DNA of 64,000 bases from CAYRJD01 sp965212125 (GTDB lineage Bacteria > Actinomycetota > Acidimicrobiia > Acidimicrobiales > Poriferisodalaceae). Below, piece after piece: positions 32,446 through 40,984 of the stretch (its first letter is position 1; each line of letters begins with the position of its first letter). The notes beneath the pieces were generated by a model, which was not told where the DNA came from, searched no databases, and saw nothing but the letters and a program-made list of their open reading frames with translations. The translations under genes and the position numbers were made by a program. The stretch covers positions 2,007,823-2,071,822 of the forward strand of contig OZ243045.1 in the NCBI GenBank assembly GCA_965212125.1, written 5' to 3'.

Positions 32446-34071
32446 CTACATCCGAAACACGCCGAAACCGTCGGCGCCTTTGACCTGGTTTGTGTGGCAA
32501 GCCGACAGCGACAGTGCGATGACGTCGCGGGTGTCACGCGGGTCGATAATGCCGTCGTCGGTCACACGGCCAGACGAATACAGCGCCAGCGATTTCAGTT
32601 CGTGGAAGTGTTCAACCTGCTCGGTGATTTTCTTATCGGCCTCTTCGTCAAAGTCAAGGCCCTTGCGCAACGCCTGCCCCCGCCGCACCAGCGACATCAC
32701 GCCGGCGATCTGCTTGGGCCCCATGATGGCGATCTTGGCGGTCGGCCACAGATAGGTAAAGCGCGTGTTGAAGCCTCGCCCCGACATGCCGTAGTTGCCG
32801 GCGCCGTAGCTGTTGCCCAAGATGACGGTGATGTGCGGCACCATTGAGTTGGAAACCGCATTGATCATCTTTGAGCCGTTTTTGACGATGCCGCCCTGCT
32901 CAAAATCCTTGCCCACCATGTAGCCAGTGATGTTCTGCAAAAACACCAGCGGAATGTCTTGCTGGTTGCACAGCTGGATGAACTGCGTGGCTTTTTCGGA
33001 GCTGTCGGAAAATAGCGGGCCGTTGTTGCCGAGAATGCCGACGGGAAATCCGTGCACCGACGCCCAGCCGCAAATCAGCGTGGTGCCGTAGCGCGCCTTG
33101 AACTCCTCAAAGCGGGAGCCGTCGGTGATGCGAGCGATTACCTCGCGGCAGTCGATCAGCGCTTGCAGGTCGCGCGGCATCAGCCCCAGCAACTCCTCCG
33201 GGTCATGGATCGGGTCGTCCGCTGGCATCGTCGGGCCGGGCCCCTGCTTGCGCCAGTTCAGATGCGCCACTACCTCGCGGCAAATCCGTATTGCGTCGGC
33301 CTCATCTTCGGCTAGGTAATCCGCCAGGCCGGAGGTTTCGGCGTGCATTTGAGCGCCGCCCAGGGTTTCGTCGTCGGAGTCTTCGCCGGTCGCCATTTTC
33401 ACCAGCGGCGGGCCGCCCAAAAACACCTTGGACTGGTTTTTGATGAAGATGTTGTAGTCGCTCATGCCGGGCTGGTAGGCGCCGCCGGCGGTGGAGCTTC
33501 CGAAAACGACCGCAATCGACGGGATGCGCATTTTTGACAGCTCGGTCACGTCGTAGAACAGCCGCCCCGACTCAGCGAAGTGGTCGGTTTGTTCCAGCAT
33601 CTGCCGCTGCGGATCATCGTCGCCGCGCAGGTCGCCGCCCGCGGACTCAACCAGCTGCACATACGGCAGGCGGTTTTCCCGTGCGATTTGGATGGCGCGC
33701 ATGATCTTGCGGCCGGAGTACGCAGTCATGGCGCCGCCCAGCACGGTCGGGTCGTTGCCTTCAATCATGCATTCGGTGCCGTTGATGACGCCGATGCCCA
33801 TCACCAGCCCGCCGCCGATCGTGTATTTGGAGCAGTAGCCGGCGAGCGAACTGATCTCAAAAAACGGGGAGTCGCGGTCGACCAGCATGGAGATGCGCTC
33901 GCGCACGGGCATCTTGTCGCGTGAACGCATGCGATCCATCGCGGCTTGCCCGCCACCTTCTGCGGCGGTTTGCTGCAGTTCGTTGAACTCGTCTAGCTGT
34001 TCAACCATGTCGGCGCAGTTTTTTGTGAACCACTCAGCGTTGGTGTCGATGTAAGAGCGCAAGACCGGCAA
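32446..34071 (-). CDS. Acyl-CoA carboxylase beta subunit (carboxyltransferase)
   Basis: About 541 residues from a TTG at 34071 (preceded by AAAGAAG); a longer form from 34143 adds a basic leader not typical of the family. Carboxyltransferase motifs: RERISMLVDRDSPFFEISSLAG, GGAMTAYSGRKIMRAIQIA, LVESAGGDL, GSSTAGGAYQPGMSDYNIFI, GGPPLVKMATGE and NSYGAGNYGMSGRGF. Transfers the carboxyl group from biotin to the acyl-CoA. The ETGG/ELGGA-type acyl pocket resembles 3-methylcrotonyl- and geranyl-type carboxylases as much as propionyl. Forms an operon with the alpha subunit. Confidence 0.92.
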   Translation of the reverse strand: MPVLRSYIDTNAEWFTKNCADMVEQLDEFNELQQTAAEGGGQAAMDRMRSRDKMPVRERISMLVDRDSPFFEISSLAGYCSKYTIGGGLVMGIGVINGTECMIEGNDPTVLGGAMTAYSGRKIMRAIQIARENRLPYVQLVESAGGDLRGDDDPQRQMLEQTDHFAESGRLFYDVTELSKMRIPSIAVVFGSSTAGGAYQPGMSDYNIFIKNQSKVFLGGPPLVKMATGEDSDDETLGGAQMHAETSGLADYLAEDEADAIRICREVVAHLNWRKQGPGPTMPADDPIHDPEELLGLMPRDLQALIDCREVIARITDGSRFEEFKARYGTTLICGWASVHGFPVGILGNNGPLFSDSSEKATQFIQLCNQQDIPLVFLQNITGYMVGKDFEQGGIVKNGSKMINAVSNSMVPHITVILGNSYGAGNYGMSGRGFNTRFTYLWPTAKIAIMGPKQIAGVMSLVRRGQALRKGLDFDEEADKKITEQVEHFHELKSLALYSSGRVTDDGIIDPRDTRDVIALSLSACHTNQVKGADGFGVFRM

Positions 34072-34160
34072 ATGTGCTTCTTTCTTGTTGGGGTTAGCGG
34101 GAGCGGCCCGACGCAGTTTGCTAGATAGTGGAGCTTGCCGCACGCGGACGTGGGTCTGGG

Positions 34161-35072
34161 CTAGCTGCCTGTCGCGCTTTTGGGCGTGCCGTTAGCCGCG
34201 CCGCTTGTCATGCCGCTCGTCGCGGTGTCCGTCGCGGCGCTCGTCTTCGTGCCGGGTGTCTCGTCCGGCGTCAGCAAAAACCGCAAGCCACGACTAATCG
34301 CTGCGTTCACCACCGACATGTGATTTTCGTCGTCAAAGCAATCCCACCCCAGCGTCAGCCCGTCGTAGTTGCGCCCGTCCACCTGGCGATAAAACTCCAG
34401 CTGGTGAGAAAACTCATCGGATTCCTCGGAGCCCATCGAGATGTACACCTTGGCGGGCAGCCCGGCGCCGGTGGCGGCAAACTTCGCCTCACGTTCGAAC
34501 AGCACCTTGTTGTCCCACCACACCGACGGGCTGGCGAGCAGGTAGCCGTCAAACATTTGGGCGTCCGTTAGCAGGCAATGCACGCCGAATGCTGCGCTGA
34601 ACGAATGCCCCAGCAAGACAATGCTGCCGATCGCATACTGATCTTTGAGTTGCGGCAGCACCTGGTCGCGCAGCCAGATCCGAAATTGTTCGGCACCGCC
34701 TAGCAGTTCGGCGGCGGATCGAACGCCCATGACCGGCGGCACTTCGGCCGGAGTGACGGTGAAGTCCATCGCCCGCTGCTCCACCGCGTCGCGGCCGTCA
34801 ACGTCGTGGGCGATCCCGGCGACTATTGCGTGCGGGATCTGCTTGCCCAAGCCCAGCAGGCGTGTCACATCGGTCGCCGTGCCGAACGTCCAAGGCGCAT
34901 CCAGGCACAGGATGAGTGGGTATTTGGCGGCAGGTTGGTTGGGCTGGTTGGCTGAGGCAGCTTGGGCTTGCCCGGCGGCTTGCTCGTAACCCGTCGGCGT
35001 GCTGACCCAAAGCTGATAGCGACGGCCGACGTCGGGACGCTCCAGAAAACTTAGCGAGCGATCCCAAACCAT
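34161..35072 (-). CDS. Alpha/beta hydrolase, putative esterase (Fes/IroE-like)
   Basis: 303 residues. Typical layout of the putative-esterase family: YPLILCLDAPWTFGTATDV near residue 52, MDFTVTP near 103, the nucleophile elbow LLGHSFSAAFG near 153 (GHSFS), LASPSVWWDN, and DDENHMSVVNAAI with the catalytic His near 258. These enzymes hydrolyse siderophore-type or acyl esters; here the substrate is unknown and there is no siderophore gene nearby. A Gln/Ala-rich insertion (about 33-48) and a Thr/Ala-rich tail are lineage-specific. It is 18 bases upstream of no partner but shares the strand with its O-methyltransferase neighbour. Confidence 0.8.
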   Translation of the reverse strand: MVWDRSLSFLERPDVGRRYQLWVSTPTGYEQAAGQAQAASANQPNQPAAKYPLILCLDAPWTFGTATDVTRLLGLGKQIPHAIVAGIAHDVDGRDAVEQRAMDFTVTPAEVPPVMGVRSAAELLGGAEQFRIWLRDQVLPQLKDQYAIGSIVLLGHSFSAAFGVHCLLTDAQMFDGYLLASPSVWWDNKVLFEREAKFAATGAGLPAKVYISMGSEESDEFSHQLEFYRQVDGRNYDGLTLGWDCFDDENHMSVVNAAISRGLRFLLTPDETPGTKTSAATDTATSGMTSGAANGTPKSATGS

Positions 35073-35091
35073 GATTTGTTGTCCGCCGTGA

Positions 35092-35781
35092 CTACTTGGT
35101 TGGCGCGTGCGTGATCATCGTCAATCCGTCGCCGATCGGCAACATCACCGAGCTAGCTCGCTCGTCGGCTTTCACATGTTCGTTGAAGCTCCGTAGCGCT
35201 TGGGTGTCATCGTCGCCGGTGCCTCGCCCAGCGCCGCGAGGTTCGGCGCCGTCTAGCACCGCCCCACTCCACAACACATTGTCAACCAGCACCACACCGT
35301 GCGGCGACAGACGCCCCATCAGCGCTTCGTAATAGTTGATGTAGTTGGTCTTGTCTGCGTCAATGAACGCCAGATCCACTGGCGGGTAATCCGCCAGATC
35401 GCCGAGCGTGTCCATCGCTGGCGCCAGCCGCAACTCGATCCGGTCTTGCACTCCGGCCTGAACCCAGTAACGCTGAGCGATGGCGGTCCACTCCGCAGAG
35501 ATGTCGCAGCACAACATGCGTGCGTCGGGCGGCAAATACCTCGCCACCGCCAGCGACGAGTAGCCCGTAAACGTGCCCACCTCAACGGCGAACTTTGGTG
35601 CCAGCGCCGCTGTCAGCACGCTCATAAATGCGCCTTGCAGGGTGCCGATCTGCATGCGAGAGACGCCGCCAAGCTGCCTGGTTTCGGCGATCAGCGCTTG
35701 CTGGAGTTCGTCGGTCGGCAGCGAATGGCTGGCCGCATAGGCAGCGATGTCGGCTAGCACGAAAGCATCTGTGTCGCTCAC
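35092..35781 (-). CDS. SAM-dependent O-methyltransferase (caffeoyl-CoA/catechol type)
   Basis: 229 residues. Class I methyltransferase of the type 3 O-methyltransferase family: SAM motif VEVGTFTGYSSLAVARYLP, CCDISAEW after the second strand, metal-binding/active-site block LAFIDADKTNYINYYEALM and DNVLWSGAV. Such enzymes methylate catechol-like hydroxyls using Mg2+. It lies 19 bases upstream of the esterase on the same strand, suggesting a two-gene unit, and is divergent from the amidohydrolase. Substrate unknown. Confidence 0.9.
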   Translation of the reverse strand: MSDTDAFVLADIAAYAASHSLPTDELQQALIAETRQLGGVSRMQIGTLQGAFMSVLTAALAPKFAVEVGTFTGYSSLAVARYLPPDARMLCCDISAEWTAIAQRYWVQAGVQDRIELRLAPAMDTLGDLADYPPVDLAFIDADKTNYINYYEALMGRLSPHGVVLVDNVLWSGAVLDGAEPRGAGRGTGDDDTQALRSFNEHVKADERASSVMLPIGDGLTMITHAPTK

Positions 35782-35917
35782 GCCCGGCAGGGTATTGCGT
35801 GCTGCCTGCGCCGCCCGCTTCGGCGGTCGCCTGAAATCGCATCGCCGTCGGTTTCAAATCTGCTCTGCCGACTGGCTGCCGACTGGCACAAGTCCGACAG
35901 GTGCGGCAAAATGTGCT

Positions 35918-37159
35918 ATGGCGAAAACAGCAACAAAACCACAAGGCCCTATTAGCGAGAGCGGTCCGAATAGCGGCACCGCCGTGCCCGTCTATGACGC
36001 TGATGCTCACATTGCGGAGCCGCCGTCGGTTTGGCAGGAATACGCAGACCCGGAGTTTCGTGATCTGGTGATGCAGTGCCGCATCGAAACGGCTGCTTCC
36101 GCCGATGCCGCCGCCGCGGGCAACGGTTCAGCCAGCGCGGGCAGCACCGCCGCCGCCGATGCCGCCGTCAAGGTTGACGCCGCCTTCGCCGAAGGCAAGA
36201 AGCTCAGCAACGGCATCGCCCCGGCCTGCATCCCGGACTCCTACGGCACCAAAGTCACCTGGGACGACATCGTGCCCGGCAGCTACGACCCCAAGGAGCG
36301 CCTCAAGGTGATGGACGCCGAAGGGCTGGCGGCTGCGCTGATGTTCCCGTCGCTGTACCTGCTGTCGGGCGACATCGTGGACGGCGCCATAGCCGCAGCG
36401 AGTGCGCGCGCCTACAACCGCTGGATGGCCGATTTCGTGTTGGAGAATCCGCAGCGGCTGTTCGGCATGGGCGTATGCCCGCTGCAGTCGCCGGAGGAGT
36501 CGGTGGCGGTCATCGCCGAGTGCGCCGACGCCGGCATGGTGGGGGTGACCTTCCGCCCCGAGCGCTACAGCGGCATGGAGTTGTTCTCGCCGGAGATGGA
36601 GCGGGTGTGGTCGGCGGCCGAAGATCACGACCTCACGGTCGGCATCCACGGCAGCTTCGGTTCGAGGATGCCGAGTTTCGCCAAAACCCGCTACGACAAT
36701 CAGTTTTTCGTGCACATGGTGTGCCATCCGTTTGAGCAGATGGCGTCGGTGATGGAAATCGTCGCCAGCGGCATTCTTGACGATCACCCCAAGCTGCGGG
36801 TCGGCTTTTTCGAGTCGGGGCTGGGCTGGCTGCCGTACTGGTTGGAGCGGCTGGACGAGCACAAGGAGGCGATGCCGCATCTGGTGCCGCGCCTGAAGCG
36901 GTCGCCGACCGAGATCTTTTCGGCGCAGTGCTTCGTGACGATGGAGGCGGGCGAGGGCGAGGCCTTTGAGCAGGTGGCGGAGATGGGCTTGGCGCACACC
37001 GTGGTTTGGGGGTCGGACTACCCGCATTACGACTGCACATATCCTGGCGCGCTGGCGGAGCTGGACGACACCTTCGGCGGCTTCAGCGGCGAAAATCATC
37101 GGGCGCTGCGAGACGAAGTGGTGTATACAAACGCCCGGCGATTTATGGGAATGGATTAG
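35918..37159 (+). CDS. Amidohydrolase family (amidohydrolase 2) protein
   Basis: 413 residues from the ATG at 35918 (MAKTATKPQ); the frame upstream is antisense to the methyltransferase start. Metal-dependent hydrolase/decarboxylase barrel: the first strand is DADAHIAEPPSVW (DxH with a family-typical Glu), middle GVCPLQSPEESVAVIAECADAG, VGIHGSFGS and HMVCHPFEQM, and the late Asp is in VVWGSDYPHYDCTYP. Related actinobacterial proteins act as decarboxylases or hydrolases on aromatic or cyclic acids. An Ala/Gly-rich insert near residues 50-75 is unusual. It is followed after 2 bases by dienelactone hydrolase, pointing to aromatic or lactone catabolism. Confidence 0.85.
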   Translation: MAKTATKPQGPISESGPNSGTAVPVYDADAHIAEPPSVWQEYADPEFRDLVMQCRIETAASADAAAAGNGSASAGSTAAADAAVKVDAAFAEGKKLSNGIAPACIPDSYGTKVTWDDIVPGSYDPKERLKVMDAEGLAAALMFPSLYLLSGDIVDGAIAAASARAYNRWMADFVLENPQRLFGMGVCPLQSPEESVAVIAECADAGMVGVTFRPERYSGMELFSPEMERVWSAAEDHDLTVGIHGSFGSRMPSFAKTRYDNQFFVHMVCHPFEQMASVMEIVASGILDDHPKLRVGFFESGLGWLPYWLERLDEHKEAMPHLVPRLKRSPTEIFSAQCFVTMEAGEGEAFEQVAEMGLAHTVVWGSDYPHYDCTYPGALAELDDTFGGFSGENHRALRDEVVYTNARRFMGMD

Positions 37160-37161
37160 TG

Positions 37162-37863
37162 ATGGATCAGATGGGTGAGACGGTCAAGCTGACAGCGGCC
37201 GACGGCTGCGAGTTCAACGCCTATGTGGCGGCGCCTGCGGGGTCGGCGGGCGAGGGCGAGCCCAAGGCTGGTGTGGTTGTGGTGCAGGAGATCTTTGGCG
37301 TGAATAGCCACATCCGCTCCGTCGCCGACGGCTATGCGCAGCAGGGTTATCTGGCGGTTGCGCCGTCTTTGTTTGATCGGGTTGAGCCTGGCGTGGAGCT
37401 GGCGTATGACGCAGACGGTCGGGACAAGGGCGTGCAGCTTGCGCTCAAGGACTTGTCGATGGACGATGTGATTGTTGACATTGCCGCCGCGGCGGAGGAA
37501 GCGAGCAAGGCTGGCCCGGTCGGGATCGTCGGCTACTGCTGGGGCGGGTCGATTAGCTACGTGGCGTCGGCTCGCCTGGCCGATCAGATTTCGGCGGCTT
37601 CGGGTTATTACGGCGGGCAGATCATGCCGCACATTGACGAGCAGCCGCAGGCGCCGCTGATGCTGCATTTCGGCAGTGAGGATGCGGGCATTCCGCTAGA
37701 CGATGTGGATGCCATTGCGCAGCGCCACCCTGACGTGCAGGTGTTTGTGTATGAGGGAGCCGACCACGGATTCAACTGTGATGTGCGGGAGAGCTTTCAC
37801 CCTGACTCGTCCGAGCTGGCTCGCCAGCGGACCTTGGAGCACTTCGCTAAGTATTTGGTGTAG
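37162..37863 (+). CDS. Dienelactone hydrolase family protein
   Basis: 233 residues from the ATG at 37162, immediately after the amidohydrolase stop. The Cys-His-Asp triad of dienelactone hydrolases is visible: VGYCWGGS (nucleophile Cys, near residue 120), GSEDAGIP (Asp) and GADHGFNCD (His), plus the resting-state Glu in VQEIFGVN. In chlorocatechol and hydroxyquinol pathways the enzyme opens dienelactone to maleylacetate; relatives act on other lactones and esters. Together with the upstream amidohydrolase it suggests ring-cleavage or lactone chemistry. A small hairpin follows the gene. Confidence 0.9.
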   Translation: MDQMGETVKLTAADGCEFNAYVAAPAGSAGEGEPKAGVVVVQEIFGVNSHIRSVADGYAQQGYLAVAPSLFDRVEPGVELAYDADGRDKGVQLALKDLSMDDVIVDIAAAAEEASKAGPVGIVGYCWGGSISYVASARLADQISAASGYYGGQIMPHIDEQPQAPLMLHFGSEDAGIPLDDVDAIAQRHPDVQVFVYEGADHGFNCDVRESFHPDSSELARQRTLEHFAKYLV

Positions 37864-37897
37864 CTAGCTGCCGCGCTGTCGGCAGGACAGCCCGACC

Positions 37898-37913
37898 GGG
37901 CTAGTCCTAGCCC
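37898..37913. terminator. Small hairpin between convergent genes
   Basis: GGGCTAG, two loop bases, then CTAGCCC. It lies after the dienelactone hydrolase gene and covers the stop codon of the convergent dehydratase gene. A weak terminator candidate without a U-tract. Confidence 0.45.
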
Positions 37914-38923
37914 CCAAGCACTACCGCACCCTGATCAACGGCCGCGTCGCCGTCTTCGGTCAGCACCGAAAACCGCACCAAGCGCTTTTTCTTGGCTGCG
38001 TCTGTGTTTGCCTTTGCGCCAGTGCCCGTTCCGGTCTCAGCCCCTGCTGGCAAGTCGTGTTCGTCGTGGATGCGAACGGTCAGCGTTGAAGGCATCAGCA
38101 CCATCGCTCCAAACCGTCCGACGATTCGCCTGACAAGCTCCGGCTGCCCCGGCGCGATTGTGCGCAGCACAGCCGACACTCCCAACGCCAACGTGGCAGT
38201 GCCGTGCAAGATGATCGCTGGCAGCCCCGCCTCCTCGGCGACCGCCGCATCGGTGTGAATCGGATTCCAAATGCGGGCACCCTCGGTGTAGGTGTGTGCC
38301 GCCCCCGCTGCCACCGGCACCACCACGTCTTTCATTGGCGTGGCGGGCGGATCGCCCAGCTCTCGTATTGCTGGCAGGTCTAGTAGCGGCATCGCTGCGA
38401 TGGCATCAGCGCTGCCAGGCCGATTCGAGCTAGCAGACCGGTCCGGCCCGACAGCCTCCACGCCCAGATGAAAGCCACCCTGATAAGTCGTGCAAACGGG
38501 CTGCCCGTCGGCGGCAGTCGTGTCAATGCGCATGGTGGTGTACGCACCGGGCTTGCGCTGCTCAACGCCGGAGTAGGTCAGCGCGGTGTTGAGCATGTCG
38601 CCCGGCCGCACCAGGCGGTGGATGATTACGTCGTGGGTGGCGTGAACGGAGCGGCGGGTTTCATCGGGCGTGATGCCCCACTTGGTGGCGTTGTCGCGCC
38701 CGCTCACAATCACCGGCCACTCAACGCACACCGGAAACAGCGGATGCGCCACTATGCCAGCGTTGCCTTCGCTGCCCTCGTTGCGGCCATCGCCCAGACG
38801 AGTGTTGAAGTAGCAATCGTCGGTGTCGCCCAGCGCCGCGCTGTAAGACATCGTCCAGCGGGCGTCTATGTCGTGCGTTAGCGGGCCGACCGTTTCGCCA
38901 ACCATGTCTGTCGGAACTGGCAT
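37907..38923 (-). CDS. MaoC/FAS1-type double hot-dog acyl dehydratase
   Basis: 338 residues from the ATG at 38923, which has an AGGGGATTC ribosome-binding segment; a longer open frame exists but runs antisense to the acyltransferase. The N-terminal hot-dog half (about 1-160) has WTMSYSAALGDTDDCYFNT and RLVRPGDMLNTALTYSGVE. The C-terminal MaoC half (about 190-338) has AHTYTEGARIWNPIHTDAAVAEEAGLPAIILHGTATLALG, the hydratase motif with the catalytic Asp/His. It probably hydrates or dehydrates an enoyl-/3-hydroxyacyl-CoA. The ATG shares the palindrome CATG with an ATG of the divergent acyltransferase frame. Confidence 0.85.
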   Translation of the reverse strand: MPVPTDMVGETVGPLTHDIDARWTMSYSAALGDTDDCYFNTRLGDGRNEGSEGNAGIVAHPLFPVCVEWPVIVSGRDNATKWGITPDETRRSVHATHDVIIHRLVRPGDMLNTALTYSGVEQRKPGAYTTMRIDTTAADGQPVCTTYQGGFHLGVEAVGPDRSASSNRPGSADAIAAMPLLDLPAIRELGDPPATPMKDVVVPVAAGAAHTYTEGARIWNPIHTDAAVAEEAGLPAIILHGTATLALGVSAVLRTIAPGQPELVRRIVGRFGAMVLMPSTLTVRIHDEHDLPAGAETGTGTGAKANTDAAKKKRLVRFSVLTEDGDAAVDQGAVVLGG

Positions 38924-39014
38924 GAATCCCCTCGCTCCCTTGCTCTCTTTGTGCGCGGTGCATGCGCGCTCTACGCGCGCAGTGCGCGAAATCTTAGGGG
39001 GTAGCGTCAAATCT

Positions 39015-39728
39015 GTGAATGGTGCTAGCGGTGTGAAAGGTGCTGGCGGCTTCAACGAGGCACCGCTGTTTGCCAGCAACGGCCCGATCGGCGATCTGGT
39101 GTTTCGCTTCTGTCGCCTGCTTGTGCGGTTGTTTGTTGTTGGCTGGCTCAGGGTCAAATCCGAGGGCAGGGAGCGCCTTGCCCGAGAGGGCCCGTTCATT
39201 ATTGCGCCCGTCCACCGATCACACATTGACGGACCGTTGGTTGGCACCTTGACACATCGTCGGTTGCGTTACTTGGGCAAGGAGTCATTGTTTCGGCCAG
39301 CGATTGTGGGCTGGTTTATGAAGTCGTTCGGGTCGTTCCCGGTCAAGCGTGGCACGGCCGATCTAGGGGCGATGAAGGCGGCCAAGCGGTTGCTGGATGA
39401 CGGCGGCGTGGTGCTGGTGTTTCCCGAGGGTGGGCGTCAGGATGTGGGCGACGTCGGCGAGGTGTTTGACGGGGCGGCGTGGCTGGCGGCCAAGGCGAAA
39501 GTGCCGGTGGTGCCGGTTGGCATAAGCGGCACTGGCGAGGCGCTGCCGCGGGGTGCGAAGTTTCCACGGCGCACGAGGGCGGCTGTGGTGGTGGGCGAAG
39601 TGATGGAGATGCCGACTGCGGCGGATGGGGGAGCGGCCGACCGCGACGACATGCGTGCCTGGAGTGGCCGGCTGAAGGCGAACCTGCAGCAGTGCCAGCA
39701 GCGTGCGATCGCAATGGCACAGGGCTAG
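39015..39728 (+). CDS. 1-acyl-glycerol-3-phosphate acyltransferase (PlsC family)
   Basis: About 237 residues from a GTG at 39015 (AGGGGG 13 bases upstream); an ATG at 38922 would extend it by 31 residues. PlsC motifs in order: HRSHIDGP (HX4D catalytic motif), GKESLF, the substrate-binding loop GSFPVKRG, VLVFPEGGRQ, and VPVVPVGISG. Transfers an acyl chain to the sn-2 position of lysophosphatidate or a similar acceptor on the inner face of the membrane. One hydrophobic segment (VFRFCRLLVRLFVVGWL) near the N-terminus can anchor it. Divergent from the MaoC-like gene. Confidence 0.88.
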   Translation: MNGASGVKGAGGFNEAPLFASNGPIGDLVFRFCRLLVRLFVVGWLRVKSEGRERLAREGPFIIAPVHRSHIDGPLVGTLTHRRLRYLGKESLFRPAIVGWFMKSFGSFPVKRGTADLGAMKAAKRLLDDGGVVLVFPEGGRQDVGDVGEVFDGAAWLAAKAKVPVVPVGISGTGEALPRGAKFPRRTRAAVVVGEVMEMPTAADGGAADRDDMRAWSGRLKANLQQCQQRAIAMAQG

Positions 39729-39812
39729 GGCTTGGGCTGGGGCACTGCGGCAGCTGGGCGGTGTTGCCCGGCCGTTTAAATACCAGTGGCTTTGCAAGCG
39801 CTAACCTGGTAA

Positions 39813-39902
39813 GCAGTGAACCTGCCCGGCTGACCTCAGCTAGGCGCCACTTCCGCAAACGACATCGCTTCCGAAAACACCTAGAGATTCGGAGTAACTA
39901 CT
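39813..39902 (+). repeat. Duplicated leader of coiled-coil gene, copy A
   Basis: About 90 bases before the first coiled-coil gene recur at 40473-40562 with few changes. Shared core: GCAGTGAACCTGCCCGGCTG at the left end and CTATGTCAG at the gene start. The two genes and leaders are offset by exactly 660 bases, showing a tandem duplication that includes the promoter region. Confidence 0.85.
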
Positions 39903-40397
39903 ATGTCAGGTATGGACTGGACTGTGGTCATTGGTTTGATGACGCTTTTCTTTCTGGCGATCAATGGCCACCTCGTGTTTGTGCAGATAGGCCAAAGTTC
40001 CGCAAACAAGCGCATGGACAACCGGTTTGACGCGGTTGATGGCAGGTTCAACGCGGTTGACGCCAAGTTTGTTGCGGTTGATGCCAAGTTCGACGCGGTG
40101 AATGACAGGTTTGACGCGGTTGATGCCAAGTTCGACGCGGTGAATGAGCGCATGGGCAAACGGTTCGATGCGGTTGACGCCAAGTTTGACTCTGTGAACA
40201 GCCGTTTTGACTTGGTGAATGAGCGCATGGATAAACGGTTTGACGCTATGCGGGCCGATATGAAAGACATGCACAAGGAATTGCTCGGGGCAATCCAGGG
40301 AGTGGGCAACCGCGTGCAAGCTGTTGATGACCGAGTGGTGAAACTTGACAAGCGAGTCCAAAAGCTTGAGACCGCTGCTGCTGCCGCTGATCAATAG
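39903..40397 (+). CDS. Small membrane-anchored coiled-coil protein with heptad repeats, copy A
   Basis: 164 residues. One N-terminal membrane helix (WTVVIGLMTLFFLAINGHLV, about 6-25) is followed by a long coiled coil built from a 7-residue repeat of the form FDAVDAK / FDAVNDR, about eleven times (about 40-115). A conserved tail comes next (MHKELLGAIQGVG.RVQAVDDRVVKLDKRVQKLE). The repeat is visible in the DNA as 21-base units, a likely source of length change. This layout suits a structural or assembly protein reaching from the membrane into the cytoplasm or outside. Its paralogue at 40563 has the same anchor and tail but almost none of the repeat. Function unknown. Confidence 0.7.
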   Translation: MSGMDWTVVIGLMTLFFLAINGHLVFVQIGQSSANKRMDNRFDAVDGRFNAVDAKFVAVDAKFDAVNDRFDAVDAKFDAVNERMGKRFDAVDAKFDSVNSRFDLVNERMDKRFDAMRADMKDMHKELLGAIQGVGNRVQAVDDRVVKLDKRVQKLETAAAAADQ

Positions 40398-40472
40398 CCC
40401 CGCAGCAAGGAGCGATCAGCTGGGCAGGGCTAGCTGCAGCCGCCTGGTAGCTCTGGCTCGCTGGTCTGCTAT

Positions 40473-40562
40473 GCAGTGAACCTGCCCGGCTGACCTCAGC
40501 TAGGCGCCACTTCCGCGAACGACATCACTTCCGAAAATATCTAGAAATTCGGAGGAACTACT
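40473..40562 (+). repeat. Duplicated leader of coiled-coil gene, copy B
   Basis: Second copy of the leader at 39813-39902, offset 660 bases. Differences are single-base changes; the ribosome-binding region reads GGAGGAACTACT before the ATG at 40563, compared with GGAGTAACTACT in copy A. Confidence 0.85.
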
Positions 40563-40841
40563 ATGTCAGTTGTGGAATGGGCTGTGGTCGTTGGTTTGAT
40601 GATGCTTTTCTTTGCTGTTATCAGCACTCAGATTCTGCTTATGCATAAAGGCAAAAATTCGTTGGGTGGGCGGATTGATTTGCTTCGGGCCGATATTCGG
40701 GTCGATATGAGAGATATGCGCAGGGAGTTGCTCGGGGCAATTCAGGGCGTGGGTAGTCGCGTGCAAGCTGTTGATGACCGAGTGGTAAAACTTGACGAGC
40801 GAGTGCGGAATCTTGAGGTTGGTGCTGCTGCTAACCAGTAG
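40563..40841 (+). CDS. Small membrane-anchored coiled-coil protein, short copy B
   Basis: 92 residues. It shares the membrane anchor (EWAVVVGLMMLFFAVISTQIL) and the tail (RRELLGAIQGVGSRVQAVDDRVVKLDERVRNLE) with the gene at 39903, but the heptad-repeat array is collapsed to about 15 residues (RADIRVDMRDM). It arose by tandem duplication together with its leader. Function unknown. Confidence 0.7.
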   Translation: MSVVEWAVVVGLMMLFFAVISTQILLMHKGKNSLGGRIDLLRADIRVDMRDMRRELLGAIQGVGSRVQAVDDRVVKLDERVRNLEVGAAANQ

Positions 40842-40984
40842 GGGCGCCACGACCAAAAGGCATCTTGACCCACCACTCTGCACCAACCACACCGGGCTAG
40901 CTCTGTTCCACTAGAGTGACTCGCACCTGGCTGTAGGGCTGGTGTCACTTCCAATCAAGATGTCTAACTTGTTGAGGAGTGCCA

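Noticed and set aside
36128..37099. Long minus-strand frame opposite the amidohydrolase
   Set aside because: His/Arg-rich translation typical of antisense of high-GC coding DNA; the plus strand has clear family motifs.
39881..40394. Repetitive minus-strand proteins opposite the coiled-coil gene
   Set aside because: Their repeats simply mirror the 21-bp units of the plus-strand gene, which has a ribosome-binding site and a duplicated leader.
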